A stretch of DNA of 64,000 nucleotides, from assembly GCA_947587615.1 (NCBI GenBank), contig CANPYC010000008.1, forward strand, positions 1-64,000, in the 5' to 3' direction. This DNA is from Candidatus Gastranaerophilales bacterium (GTDB taxonomy: Bacteria; Cyanobacteriota; Vampirovibrionia; Gastranaerophilales; Gastranaerophilaceae). A program made the position numbers and the translations under genes. Positions 54,583 through 63,916 of this stretch are shown here, in pieces (position 1 is the stretch's first letter; each line of letters opens with the position of its first letter). The notes beneath the pieces were generated by a model. That model searched no databases and was not told the origin of the DNA. It saw only the letters and a list, made by a program, of their open reading frames with translations.

Positions 54583-54833
54583 TATTTTTTAGACACACCC
54601 CATAATAAATCAAGAATTTTTTGTGCTTCACCGCTCATTAAGCCGTCTTGCAGAATTAAATATTGAACGGCAATTAAAGTGCATTCTGAGCAAATATTAA
54701 CCCCGGGACCTTTTACCATCTTTGGTACTTGTGTGTTTGGACGTTTGCAAAAGCTGCAATATTCAATTTCTTGATTTTTTTCATTTGATTTTGAATGCTT
54801 TTTTTCAAAAGAAACAACCTTCTCTTCTTTCAA
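54582..54833 (-). CDS. Stand-alone ClpX-type zinc-finger protein
   Basis: 83 residues from a TTG start with AAGGAGAG six bases upstream. It has YCSFCKRPNTQVPKMVKGPGVNICSECT, matching the C4 zinc-binding domain of ClpX, including GPGV-IC-EC. No AAA+ domain follows; the frame ends after a short helical tail. In ClpX this domain dimerises and binds substrates and adaptors, so this could be an adaptor or a decoy (inference). First gene of its operon. Confidence 0.75.
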   Translation of the reverse strand: MKEEKVVSFEKKHSKSNEKNQEIEYCSFCKRPNTQVPKMVKGPGVNICSECTLIAVQYLILQDGLMSGEAQKILDLLWGVSKK

Positions 54834-55029
54834 AATACTCTCCTTAGCTTTTTATATTACTATTTTAAAATATTTTTTCGCCATATACAATATTTAATTT
54901 TAATTTAATTAATTTTTATGCTTATTTAAATGTAAATTTTTGTAAAGTAAATTCTTAAAAAGGACAATTTTTAATTAAAAATGTACTTTATTTAATTACG
55001 AGTGATATTTATTCACAGGAGTTTATTAA

Positions 55030-55386
55030 ATGGCAGTCGGTGCTAAAGACAATTTAGACAGAGCATTAGTTAAAAAATATCAAAGTTTAAAAGTTGATAA
55101 TGCTATTGTACAAAATTCAATGATTGACCCTAATAAAATGATGGCAACAATGAATGACTACGCAAATGCTCACATGCAAGCTTTTAGAATACAACAAACG
55201 CTTCGTGATATGTGCACTAAAGCAATATCAATGAATATTCAATATACAAAGATGAAGTCCGTTAAATCTAAAAAAGAGCGTATGGCGGAAGCCGCAAGAA
55301 AAGTTGTGGCAGCACAAATGGCACAAAACCAAAAAAATATCATAGCTCAAAAATTAGCTAAAGAGCCAAGACCTTCAATCGCATAA
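55030..55386 (+). CDS. Basic helical protein of unknown function
   Basis: 118 residues, not recognised. It begins MAVGAKDNLDRALVKKYQSL, is rich in Met, Lys, Ala and Gln, and appears all helical (ARKVVAAQMAQNQKNIIAQK). No Cys cluster, signal or membrane segment. It has a CAGGAG ribosome site and its own terminator, so it is transcribed alone. A DNA- or RNA-binding structural protein would suit the composition, but nothing specific shows this. Confidence 0.65.
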   Translation: MAVGAKDNLDRALVKKYQSLKVDNAIVQNSMIDPNKMMATMNDYANAHMQAFRIQQTLRDMCTKAISMNIQYTKMKSVKSKKERMAEAARKVVAAQMAQNQKNIIAQKLAKEPRPSIA

Positions 55387-55420
55387 AAAGTTTTGAATTG
55401 GTTTTGTGTGTGTTAAAATT

Positions 55421-55452
55421 AACCTCTTTTAAAAAAAAGAGGTTTCTTTTTT
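55421..55452 (+). terminator. Rho-independent terminator
   Basis: AACCTCTTTT / AAAAGAGGTT followed by TTCTTTTTT, 35 bp after the stop of the basic protein. Confidence 0.85.
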
Positions 55453-55511
55453 GTTTACATATTTTTCAATGTGTAGTTTAATATATTTGTATCCGTCAAA
55501 AGTGTTTGATT

Positions 55512-56465
55512 ATGATAGAAATTTTAAAAACAACAAACGATAACAAACTCCAAGAATTGAGTATAAGCGAAGCGCAAAGCGGCTCTTGGTTCAATTTGAT
55601 TAATCCGACTTATGACGAAGTACAAAAAGTTTCTCTTGTTTTAAATCTTGATGAAAGCTTTTTAAGAAATTCTCTTGACGTTGACGAGCGCTCACGTATT
55701 GAAATCGAGGATGATTGCGTATTGATAATTACAAATATTCCGATAATGGAAGATGAAGGGGCTTATGATACACTGCCTTTGGGTATTATTTTTACCCAAA
55801 GCGGCTTTATTACCGTTTCATCAAAGAAGAATAACGTAATAAGTTCTTTTAATAAAGAAACTTCAAGCTCTTTTGACACAAGAGATAAAACCAAGTTTTT
55901 ACTTGATATTTTGTTCAGGTCGACAAAATATTACTTAAGATATTTAAACTATATCTACAAGCAATCGGAACAAATTGAAGAAGAGCTTAGAAAGACAATG
56001 AAAAATAAAGAGCTTTTTCAACTCTTTGAAGTTCAAAAATCTCTTGTATATTTTACAACGGCACTTAAAGATAACTATGTTGTTTTGCAGAAAATTCTTC
56101 GCCTTACTCAAAACACAAGAAGAAATTCTCTTTTGAAGTTTACGGAAGATGATATTGATTTACTTGAAGATGTTATAATTGAAAATCGTCAGGCGCTTGA
56201 GATGGTTGAAATGCATAGAAACATTTTAGAAAATATGATGGATGCTTTTGCTTCAATTATTTCAAACAATTTAAATATTGTTATGAAGTTTTTAACTTCA
56301 ATTGCTATTATTTTTGCAATTCCAACAATGTTTTCAAGTTTTTGGGGTATGAACGTTGCAGTTCCTTTTGCTTCAAATAACTACGGCTTTTTAATTGTCA
56401 GTGCAATTTCAATTATTGCGGCAGTTTTAGCTGCAATATTCTTTGCAAAAAAAGGAATGTTTTAA
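55512..56465 (+). CDS. corA: CorA-family divalent cation transporter
   Basis: 317 residues from the ATG at 55512 (a TTG six bases upstream is possible). A cytosolic N domain includes LDEDFLR-like LNLDESFLRNSLD and ERSRIE; a long helix follows, then two C-terminal membrane segments with SSFWGMNVAVPFAS containing the GMN selectivity motif. It likely imports Mg2+ or Co2+ as a pentamer. Its stop overlaps the convergent gene's stop by 4 bp. Confidence 0.9.
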   Translation: MIEILKTTNDNKLQELSISEAQSGSWFNLINPTYDEVQKVSLVLNLDESFLRNSLDVDERSRIEIEDDCVLIITNIPIMEDEGAYDTLPLGIIFTQSGFITVSSKKNNVISSFNKETSSSFDTRDKTKFLLDILFRSTKYYLRYLNYIYKQSEQIEEELRKTMKNKELFQLFEVQKSLVYFTTALKDNYVVLQKILRLTQNTRRNSLLKFTEDDIDLLEDVIIENRQALEMVEMHRNILENMMDAFASIISNNLNIVMKFLTSIAIIFAIPTMFSSFWGMNVAVPFASNNYGFLIVSAISIIAAVLAAIFFAKKGMF

Positions 56466-57076
56466 ATTAAATTGTAATCTTTTAATATTTCAACAAGCTG
56501 CAAAAATTCGTCTTCGCTTAAATTTTTAAGCAGAACTTGAGCGTCAATTTTATTTGCAATTATTTCATCTATTACATCTTCACAGGCTTTGTGTGCAAGA
56601 GCTCTCATTGTTATCTCATCATAGGGTTTACCTTGAGCGGCAGCTTTTGCTTGCATTCTGTTTAATTTTGTCTCTTGCTTAATTGAATTAATCAGGTTAA
56701 ATCTTTTTATTGTTTTATCTTTTTCATCTTTTGTAAAAACATAAAACGAATGGAAGTCTTTATGTAAAGGTTTTTCAAGCTCAACGCCCGTATGATTTCT
56801 TATCCATTCATCACTATACGGTGTTCTTGCCTTTAAGTCGTAATAGCCTTCCCCTATAAGCCTTGTTGTATATTTTATATTTTTTTTAAATAAGCTTAAT
56901 AAAAATAATTTTAAGCTTGAATTGTTTTTATAGACTTGATTGCTTAAACTTTCGCTAAATTCATTAAAACATTGTTCAATGTTGTTGGAGTCAAGAAAAG
57001 AGTTTTTTGGAATGTTTACAATACAAGTTCCTCTGAAGCTTGGTTGAGTTTTGTTGTTAAAAATCGGTCTTATCAT
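56462..57076 (-). CDS. Unknown protein with N-terminal F-R-G motif
   Basis: 204 residues, not recognised. The opening MIRPIFNNKTQPSFRGTCIV carries the short F-R-G version of the motif seen in several other unknown proteins here. The rest is mixed alpha/beta and basic, with YYDLKARTPYSDEWIRN and a helical acidic end (LSEDEFLQLVEILKDYN). No membrane segment. It has an AAAGGAAA ribosome site. Confidence 0.6.
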   Translation of the reverse strand: MIRPIFNNKTQPSFRGTCIVNIPKNSFLDSNNIEQCFNEFSESLSNQVYKNNSSLKLFLLSLFKKNIKYTTRLIGEGYYDLKARTPYSDEWIRNHTGVELEKPLHKDFHSFYVFTKDEKDKTIKRFNLINSIKQETKLNRMQAKAAAQGKPYDEITMRALAHKACEDVIDEIIANKIDAQVLLKNLSEDEFLQLVEILKDYNLI

Positions 57077-57137
57077 ACTTTTTCCTTTGCGTAATAATTC
57101 AACGCTTCTGAATAAATTTATTTGCGCATAAATTTAA

Positions 57138-57167
57138 TTGTCCGCAGGTAAAATTATGTGTTATAAT
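57138..57167 (+). promoter_or_regulatory. Extended -10 promoter for cstA, near-leaderless
   Basis: TTGTCC (57138-57143), 18-bp spacer and TGTTATAAT (57159-57167), a perfect extended -10. The predicted start is about 57174, four bases before the ATG; no ribosome site. Confidence 0.6.
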
Positions 57168-57177
57168 CAAAATCAAG

Positions 57178-58611
57178 ATGGTTACTTTTTTTATTGGAAT
57201 TTTAATACTTATTTTTGGTTTTATTTTTTATTCAAGATATGTGGAATCTCAATTCGGTATTGAGGATACAAAAACCCCGGCTGTTGCTTTTAATGACGGA
57301 GTTGATTTTGTTCCTCTGTCAAAAAATAAAAACATGCTTATTCATCTTTTAAATATTGCGGGCTTAGGGCCGATTTTAGGAGCAATTCAAGGAATACTCT
57401 TCGGGCCCGTTGCATTTATTTTAATTCCTTTAGGGTGTATATTTATGGGCGGTGTCCATGATTATTTCAGCGGTATGCTCTCCGTTAAAAATAACGGCGC
57501 TCAAATAACCGAGCTTATTAAAAAGTATTTGGGTAAATCATTTTATTTGTTTTTTATAGTCATTGTATCAATTCTGCTTTTATTGCTTGCTTGTGTATTT
57601 GTTTATACGGCAGGGGATTTAATTGCGCAAAGATTTTTTAATCAAAGCGATTTTTCGCTTAATAATCCTATTATACTTTCAATCTATTTTGTAATTACGC
57701 TTTATTATATCTTGGCAACATTATTTCCTATTGATAAAATTATAGGAAGATTTTATCCGATTTTTGGATTTTTGCTTTTATTTGGGACGCTTCTTGTTTT
57801 GGGCGGGTTTTTTATAAATGGAGTACATTTAGATAACATCAACTTTTCAAATATAAATATTCACCCAAAAAAACTACCCCTGATTCCAATGTTTTTTATG
57901 ACGGTAAGCTGCGGTTTATTGTCGGGCTTTCATTCAACTCAAGCTACGATTATATCAAGAACTCTTAAAAGTCAAAAAGAAGGAAGAATTGTTTTTTACG
58001 GGATGATGGCTGTTGAATCATTTATTGCGATGGTTTGGGCGGCAGCGTCGTATCATGTTTATTCGCTTAATATCGTTGATGAAGCTATGAAAGGTACGGT
58101 TAATGTAATAAATAATATTACTGATGTTTTTGTTATACCTGTATTTGCTTTTGTTGTAACAATTGCTGTTGTAATTTTACCGATAACTTCGGGTGATACG
58201 GCGCTTCGTGGTCTTAGAATGGTTATAGCGGAAGCTTTTAATATTAATCAAAATAAAATAATAAATAGAATTATAATAATATTACCAATAGCTTTAATAA
58301 TGGCACTTGTTATATTCTGGGCAAAAACAAACTCGGGAAGTTTTTCTCTTGTGTGGAGATATTTTAATTTTGTAAATCAATTAATTGCAATTCCTACTTT
58401 TTTATATGCCACGGTTTATCTTTATAAAAAGAAAAAGAATTATTTAATAACCTTAATTCCTGCAATATTTTATATTTTTATAACAACATTTTTCATACTT
58501 AACTCTGATACAGGGTTTAATTTAAAATATAATACAGCTTGCCTTAGTGCTTTTATATTGAGCTTTATAGCTGTCAGTTTGTTTTGTATAATTAAGCTGA
58601 AAAATGAATAA
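57178..58611 (+). CDS. cstA: Short CstA-family carbon starvation / peptide or pyruvate transporter
   Basis: 477 residues with many membrane segments. It has NIAGLGPILGAIQGILFGP, MGGVHDYFSGMLSVKNNGAQ, SGFHSTQATIISRTLKS and TSGDTALRGLRMVIAEAF, all typical of CstA. It is the shorter class, without the extra C-terminal region of the roughly 700-residue E. coli protein. Family members import peptides or pyruvate under carbon limitation; this substrate is unknown. Single gene. Confidence 0.9.
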   Translation: MVTFFIGILILIFGFIFYSRYVESQFGIEDTKTPAVAFNDGVDFVPLSKNKNMLIHLLNIAGLGPILGAIQGILFGPVAFILIPLGCIFMGGVHDYFSGMLSVKNNGAQITELIKKYLGKSFYLFFIVIVSILLLLLACVFVYTAGDLIAQRFFNQSDFSLNNPIILSIYFVITLYYILATLFPIDKIIGRFYPIFGFLLLFGTLLVLGGFFINGVHLDNINFSNINIHPKKLPLIPMFFMTVSCGLLSGFHSTQATIISRTLKSQKEGRIVFYGMMAVESFIAMVWAAASYHVYSLNIVDEAMKGTVNVINNITDVFVIPVFAFVVTIAVVILPITSGDTALRGLRMVIAEAFNINQNKIINRIIIILPIALIMALVIFWAKTNSGSFSLVWRYFNFVNQLIAIPTFLYATVYLYKKKKNYLITLIPAIFYIFITTFFILNSDTGFNLKYNTACLSAFILSFIAVSLFCIIKLKNE

Positions 58612-58639
58612 TAAAAAATAAAAAATATATGTCTTGGGG

Positions 58640-59518
58640 TTATATTTGTTTTATAACTTCCTTAACATAGCTATAATACTCATTATTTTTATAATGATTA
58701 ATATTATTTAAAACTTCTTCTTTTGAGATATAACCCATTCGAAGAGCAATTTCTTCAAGGCAGGCGATTTTAACTCCCTGATTTTCTTCAATTGTTTGTA
58801 CATATTGACTTGCTTGAATTAAAGACTTATGAGTACCTGTATCAAGCCATGCAAAGCCTCTTCCAAAAAGTTCAACATTAAGCTTGTTTTTTTCAAGGTA
58901 TATTTTGTTTAAATCGGTTATTTCGAGCTCCCCTCTTTTAGAAGGTTTTAGAGTGTTAACATAATCAACAACCGAATTATCGTAAAAATATAATCCGACA
59001 ACAGCATAATCGGATTTAGGGTTTTTTGGCTTTTCTTCAATCGATAATGCTTTAAAATTGTCATCAAATTCAACAACACCAAATCTTTGAGGGTCTTTAA
59101 CCCGATAGGCAAAAATCGTTGCTTCTTTTTTGTTTTTTGCGCTTAATACCGCTTTTTTGAGCATGCCTGTAAAACCTTGTCCATAGAAGATATTATCGCC
59201 TAAAATTAAAGAAACGCAGTCGTTAGCTATAAATTCTCTGCCTAAAATAAACGCTTGCGCAAGACCGTCAGGTGATGGCTGAACTTTGTATGAAAAATTA
59301 ACCCCGAATTGAGAGCCGTTACCCAATAATTTTTCAAAATTTGAAATATCATCCGGTGTTGAAATTATCAATATATCTTTAATTCCCGCAAGCATTAAAA
59401 CAGAAATTGGGTAGTATACCATCGGTTTATCGTAAATTGGTAAAAGTTGTTTAGATGTTGCAATCGTGCTCGGGTAAAGTCTTGTACCCGCTCCGCCCGC
59501 TAAAACAATACCTTTCAT
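58640..59518 (-). CDS. rfbA: Glucose-1-phosphate thymidylyltransferase
   Basis: 292 residues, standard length. It begins [20 protein letters not shown] with the nucleotide-binding loop, followed by [27 protein letters not shown] and [14 protein letters not shown]. It makes dTDP-glucose from dTTP and glucose-1-phosphate, the first step to dTDP-rhamnose. Last of rfbC-B-D-A; its ATG overlaps the rfbD stop. Confidence 0.95.
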   Translation of the reverse strand: MKGIVLAGGAGTRLYPSTIATSKQLLPIYDKPMVYYPISVLMLAGIKDILIISTPDDISNFEKLLGNGSQFGVNFSYKVQPSPDGLAQAFILGREFIANDCVSLILGDNIFYGQGFTGMLKKAVLSAKNKKEATIFAYRVKDPQRFGVVEFDDNFKALSIEEKPKNPKSDYAVVGLYFYDNSVVDYVNTLKPSKRGELEITDLNKIYLEKNKLNVELFGRGFAWLDTGTHKSLIQASQYVQTIEENQGVKIACLEEIALRMGYISKEEVLNNINHYKNNEYYSYVKEVIKQI

Positions 59519-60339
59519 TAAGCTTTACCTCTTAACTTTAAGTAATCGCTCAATGCTTCCTGCCATGGTCTTGTCAAACCGCCGTTTTCCATTACGCTAT
59601 ATTTCGGGCGGGTTGCTTTTCTTGGAAACTCTTCCGTTGTACAGGGCTTTAGGTTAACTTCAAGACCCGATTGCTTAAAAATTTCTTTAGCAAACTCATA
59701 CCAGCTGCAAGAGCCTGAACCGCAAATATGATATATACCATAGGGCTGATTAAAAAGTTTTGAAATTCCCATAACAAGCTCCATTGTCCAAGTCGGACAG
59801 CCTATTTGATCATCAACAACTTGAATCAGTTCTTTATCTTTTAAAGATAGCATTGTTTCAACAAAATTTTTGCCATGCAGACCATAAAGCCAGCTTGTTC
59901 TTGCTATATAGAATTTTTGGCAGTTTTGAATTGTCATTAATTCACCATGGTATTTTGTTTTACCGTACATATTAATCGGGTTTGGTTTGTCGGTTGTTAA
60001 ATAGGGCGTGGTTTTTTCTCCGTCAAAAACGTAGTCCGTTGATATATATACCATTGCGGCATTAACTGCTTGTGTTGCTTTTGCAACGTTTTTTGTACCG
60101 TAAACATTAATATTTATTGCTGTTTCAGGTGCGTCCTCAATTTTATCAACATCCGTAAAAGCGGCGCAATGTACCACAACATCGGGGTAAACATCCTCTA
60201 TTACACTATTAGTCATTTTTTCATTTGTGATATCTAAACTATCGTAATCCGTAGCGGTTACAATCCATCCCAAATTTTCAAATGTTTTACAAATATCCTG
60301 TCCGAGCATTCCGTAAGCGCCTGTTACTAATAACTTCAT
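59518..60339 (-). CDS. rfbD: dTDP-4-dehydrorhamnose reductase
   Basis: 273 residues. It starts [19 protein letters not shown] (NADPH loop), with [10 protein letters not shown], the catalytic YGKTKYHGE (Tyr-x3-Lys) and [10 protein letters not shown]. It reduces dTDP-4-keto-L-rhamnose to dTDP-L-rhamnose, the last step. It directly abuts rfbB and overlaps rfbA. Confidence 0.95.
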   Translation of the reverse strand: MKLLVTGAYGMLGQDICKTFENLGWIVTATDYDSLDITNEKMTNSVIEDVYPDVVVHCAAFTDVDKIEDAPETAININVYGTKNVAKATQAVNAAMVYISTDYVFDGEKTTPYLTTDKPNPINMYGKTKYHGELMTIQNCQKFYIARTSWLYGLHGKNFVETMLSLKDKELIQVVDDQIGCPTWTMELVMGISKLFNQPYGIYHICGSGSCSWYEFAKEIFKQSGLEVNLKPCTTEEFPRKATRPKYSVMENGGLTRPWQEALSDYLKLRGKA

Positions 60340-61320
60340 TTATACAAGGCTCGCTTTCTTATTTTCAATTGATTTTATCCATTTTTGATTATCTAAATAC
60401 CATTTTATTGTCAGCTTTATTCCTTCTTCAAAAGTAATCGAGGGTTTCCATCCTAATTCTTTTGTAATTTTATCGTTTGAAATTGCGTATCTTCTATCAT
60501 GCCCCAATCTGTCTTTAACATATTCTATACTTGTTTCATCTTTACCCATAGCAGATAGAATTAACTTTGTAATTTCAAGGTTTGTTTTTTCGTTGTGTCC
60601 GCCTATGTTGTAAACTTCTCCAACTCTACCAAAATGTAATACAGTATCAATTGCTTCACAGTGATCATAAACATAAAGCCAATCACGAACATTTAATCCG
60701 TCCCCGTAAATTGGTACTTTTTCATTTTTTAAAAGTTTTGATATAAAAAAGGGAATTAATTTTTCGGGGTATTGATAAGGTCCGTAGTTATTTGAACAAC
60801 GAGTGTTTAGAGTTGGAAGTTTATATGTTTCATAGTATGCTCTTGTTAGCATATCGGCACTTGCTTTTGAAGCTGAATAAGGGCTGTTTGGTGCAAGAGA
60901 TGTTGTTTCATAAAAATACCCTTCACGACCTAAAGAACCGTAAACTTCATCTGTTGAAACCTGTAAATATCTTTCAACTCCAAGTTCTTTTGAAGCCTGA
61001 AGAAGATTAAGCGTTCCTTGAACATTTGTTTCTATGAATATTTCAGGGTTTTTAATTGAATTATCTACGTGGGATTCAGCGGCAAAGTTAACAACGCAAT
61101 CAACTTGAGAGATAATATCTCTTACAAGTTTTTTATCGCATATATTTCCTTTGATAAATTTATAGTTGGAATTATCTTTACAATCATTAAGATTTTCAAT
61201 ATTTCCTGCATAAGTAAGGTTGTCAAGATTTATAATTTTATAGTCGGGATGTTTTTTTAACATGTGTCTTATAAAACAAGAACCGATAAAACCTGCACCC
61301 CCTGTTACTAATAAATTCAT
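60340..61320 (-). CDS. rfbB: dTDP-glucose 4,6-dehydratase
   Basis: 326 residues, SDR fold. It has LLVTGGAGFIGSCFIRHML (NAD loop), FAAESHVDNSI, the STDEVYGSLG active-site loop and YSASKASADML with the Tyr-x3-Lys pair, then GDGLNVRDWLYV. It converts dTDP-glucose to the 4-keto-6-deoxy sugar. Its ATG overlaps the rfbC stop (TAATG). Confidence 0.96.
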   Translation of the reverse strand: MNLLVTGGAGFIGSCFIRHMLKKHPDYKIINLDNLTYAGNIENLNDCKDNSNYKFIKGNICDKKLVRDIISQVDCVVNFAAESHVDNSIKNPEIFIETNVQGTLNLLQASKELGVERYLQVSTDEVYGSLGREGYFYETTSLAPNSPYSASKASADMLTRAYYETYKLPTLNTRCSNNYGPYQYPEKLIPFFISKLLKNEKVPIYGDGLNVRDWLYVYDHCEAIDTVLHFGRVGEVYNIGGHNEKTNLEITKLILSAMGKDETSIEYVKDRLGHDRRYAISNDKITKELGWKPSITFEEGIKLTIKWYLDNQKWIKSIENKKASLV

Positions 61321-61877
61321 TAAAACAACTCCTTTTGATTAATTTCGCTTAATTTGGGTTGAACCTTGTCTTTATCTGATAGAACGGGTTCAAAATCTAT
61401 ACCCCAGTCGATATTTATATCTTCATCACACCACAAAAGCCCTCTGTCTGCAAGGGGATTATACTCGCCCGATGCTTTATATAATAATTCAGCGACATCA
61501 GATAATACTACAAAACCATGTGCAAAGCCCTCGGGAATAAAAAGCATATTTTTGTTATCCTGCGACAGTTCAACTTTAACATATTGTTTAAATGTTTTTG
61601 AATCAGGTCTGATATCAAGTGCTACATCATAAATTCTGCCTTTTGAACATCTTACGAGTTTTGCTTGTCCGAACGGTTTTGCCTGATAGTGCAGACCTCT
61701 TAAAACATGTGCGCTTGACATAGAGTGGTTATCCTGATTAAATTCAACCGTTATTCCGTTTTCAAAAAATTCCGATTTTTTGTAGCTTTCAAGAAAAAAC
61801 CCTCTGTTGTCGCCAAATACCTTAGGTTTAATTAAAATTACATCTTCAATTTTTTGTTTTATAAATTCAAACGGCAT
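61320..61877 (-). CDS. rfbC: dTDP-4-dehydrorhamnose 3,5-epimerase
   Basis: 185 residues, cupin fold. It has KPKVFGDNRGFFLESY, the catalytic-His region VLRGLHYQAKPFGQAKLV, and FIPEGFAHGFVVLSD. It epimerises C3 and C5 of the keto sugar. GAGGAA ribosome site. First of the rfbCBDA block, 54 bp after the aldolase-like gene. With these four genes the cell can make dTDP-L-rhamnose for a surface polymer. Confidence 0.95.
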   Translation of the reverse strand: MPFEFIKQKIEDVILIKPKVFGDNRGFFLESYKKSEFFENGITVEFNQDNHSMSSAHVLRGLHYQAKPFGQAKLVRCSKGRIYDVALDIRPDSKTFKQYVKVELSQDNKNMLFIPEGFAHGFVVLSDVAELLYKASGEYNPLADRGLLWCDEDINIDWGIDFEPVLSDKDKVQPKLSEINQKELF

Positions 61878-61931
61878 TTTATTCCTCGTTTAATCTCTTT
61901 ATTTAATTTTATGCTTAGAGGGCTTATAATG

Positions 61932-62960
61932 TCAAATATTTAAAGCTTTTTTATCTGAATTTATTTTTTTAAAGTAAAGTTCTTTGATTAAATTTTCATC
62001 ATAGTTTGTTTTTTTATCTTTAGGGATTGATTTTAGTATCTCATTCGCAATATTATCCGCTAAGCCTTCTTTTGCTTCTAAATATTTGGCATAATTCGGG
62101 TGACATTTGTTAATTGCGCTGTAATAATAAAATATTGAATTTTCCCATGGGTTTGAAATATAAATCGGATAAATTTCTTCTCTTAAAACCTTTAAAATTA
62201 AATTTACATCATAATTTTTTTTAATTGTATCGTTTAAATATTTTGCCATCAACTCGCTGTGCAAATTACCCGCACCTCTTCCCATTCCAAGTAAACTTGT
62301 ATCAATTATAAGTTCTCGTGTAGTGCATAAATCTATAATTTCTCGAGTATTTAAAAATGACAACTCTAAATTGTTGTGAGTGTGAAAATCAAGAGCAATA
62401 TCTTTGTTTAAATTTTGATGAGCTATGTTATAAAGTTCTTTAATATCCCCTTTATTTAACGCACCGAGCGTATCTACAAGAGAAAAGCAATAGGGTGATA
62501 TTGTGTTTATTGATTTAATTAAATTAATGAGCTCTTTTTTATTGTATTGATTAATGTAAGTCGGGTTTAAAAAGAGCCTGTAACCTTTTTTTTTAATCAG
62601 CTGTGCTTGCTTTAGGGCATTAGTTTTATCGTTTTTTTTAAAAGAAAGTCTGATGTTTGATATATTTGAACAGTTTTCATTTATAAGCTTTTTAATATCA
62701 AAATCGTTATACATAATCATAACGCAAATTTTTTTAGCATTTACTTTATTGTCTATAACCCTTTTTGTATCTTCAATTGAACTAAAAAGCGTTTTGTTGT
62801 TGTTGGTTATATTGTTTTTTAAAAATCCGATTTCAATATAATCGATATTTGATTTTAAAAGAAAATTTATTATATTTTTTGCTTTTTTATTGCCAAAATC
62901 CCAGTTATTGATATAACCGCCATCTCTTAGCGTACAATCCAGTATTTTAATATTGCTCAT
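61932..62960 (-). CDS. HMG-CoA lyase/aldolase-type TIM-barrel protein
   Basis: 342 residues from the ATG at 62960 (a TTG 15 bases upstream is also open). The start IKILDCTLRDGGYINNWDFG is the HMGL/4-hydroxy-2-oxovalerate aldolase opening; later LFLNPTYINQYN, SLVDTLGALNKGDIK and LDFHTHNNLELSFL with the metal-binding His pair, then LLGMGRGAGNLHSELM. Aldolase-catalytic-domain proteins of this type often sit in polysaccharide loci, but their substrate is not established. It probably belongs to the same surface-glycan cluster. Confidence 0.8.
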   Translation of the reverse strand: MSNIKILDCTLRDGGYINNWDFGNKKAKNIINFLLKSNIDYIEIGFLKNNITNNNKTLFSSIEDTKRVIDNKVNAKKICVMIMYNDFDIKKLINENCSNISNIRLSFKKNDKTNALKQAQLIKKKGYRLFLNPTYINQYNKKELINLIKSINTISPYCFSLVDTLGALNKGDIKELYNIAHQNLNKDIALDFHTHNNLELSFLNTREIIDLCTTRELIIDTSLLGMGRGAGNLHSELMAKYLNDTIKKNYDVNLILKVLREEIYPIYISNPWENSIFYYYSAINKCHPNYAKYLEAKEGLADNIANEILKSIPKDKKTNYDENLIKELYFKKINSDKKALNI

Positions 62961-63088
62961 AAATTTCACTTTCAAAACACATGGAGATATTTATAATAAT
63001 ACATCATAAAAAACTATGGCAAAAAGTTTTTATTTAAATTTTGCAATTAAAGTTCGCTGTTATTGTTAAAATTTTTATAACTTTTGTT

Positions 63089-63916
63089 TTATTTTTTCCA
63101 ATTATCATTACTGCCTATTATTGTAACTTTTTGAGTATAATTACTAAGCCACCATGCAAGCTCGCAAAAGGTTGAACCGTTTGAATATATCGCCTCTTTT
63201 GAATTTGCCAGGTTAAATAAATCGGCGATTGCATCAAACATAGAATTATAATCTTTATTTTCAAGTTCAATTATTCTATCTTTAAATTTTTCTTTTAGAA
63301 TATTTGAAGTTTCTTTTGTCATAGCACTCAGATAAAAAAATGTATCGGGACTGTACTTTTCAATTTCCCTTATAAAATCTTCAATCGGTTCATTTCTGTT
63401 ATATTCTGCCCAATCGGGAGCATTTCTCACTTGAAGCGATATATAATTTTTGTCCTTTATGATTTTTTCTCTAATTTTTGAAGTAGGCTTTAGCTTTTTA
63501 TAAATTCCTTTGTATTTTTCGATTGTTGAATATGGGATTTTATTATATTTTAAACTTAAAGATTCACCTTCAAGCGTTTTATAAACGCACGAGGGGCTAA
63601 CTATTGTGATTTCATTTTTAGAATTTTTCCATTTTTTTGTTTCTTCTTTGTTATTAAATTCGTTAATTTTAAAATCAAATTCGCTTTCAAAAAGTTCAAA
63701 AAATTTTGCACTAACCCAGCCTTTATTATCCCAAAACATACTTATTTCATCGGGAGTAAACCAGTTAATTGCATTCATCAAGCCAAAGATTCTATTCCCT
63801 ATTCCTGTTTTGGAATCAAAAATCAAATTTACTTTGTTAATTTTTCTTGGAATCAATTTTTTTTTAATTTTGATACCGATAATATTATTAACCTTGTGCC
63901 AATCTTTATAATACAT
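63089..63916 (-). CDS. Probable glycan-related protein, possibly a fucosyltransferase-like GT
   Basis: 275 residues. The N half has DSKTGIGNRIFGLMNAINW, resembling the sugar-nucleotide-binding start of alpha-1,6/1,2-fucosyltransferase-like families; the C half has ISLQVRNAPDWAEYNR, in the place of their conserved HxRxxD-type motif, and IYSNGSTFCELAWWLS, like the S-x-F-x-x-x-A motif. The match is partial and I would not assign a sugar. It lies in the surface-polymer cluster and its ATG overlaps the stop of the gene to the right. Confidence 0.5.
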   Translation of the reverse strand: MYYKDWHKVNNIIGIKIKKKLIPRKINKVNLIFDSKTGIGNRIFGLMNAINWFTPDEISMFWDNKGWVSAKFFELFESEFDFKINEFNNKEETKKWKNSKNEITIVSPSCVYKTLEGESLSLKYNKIPYSTIEKYKGIYKKLKPTSKIREKIIKDKNYISLQVRNAPDWAEYNRNEPIEDFIREIEKYSPDTFFYLSAMTKETSNILKEKFKDRIIELENKDYNSMFDAIADLFNLANSKEAIYSNGSTFCELAWWLSNYTQKVTIIGSNDNWKK

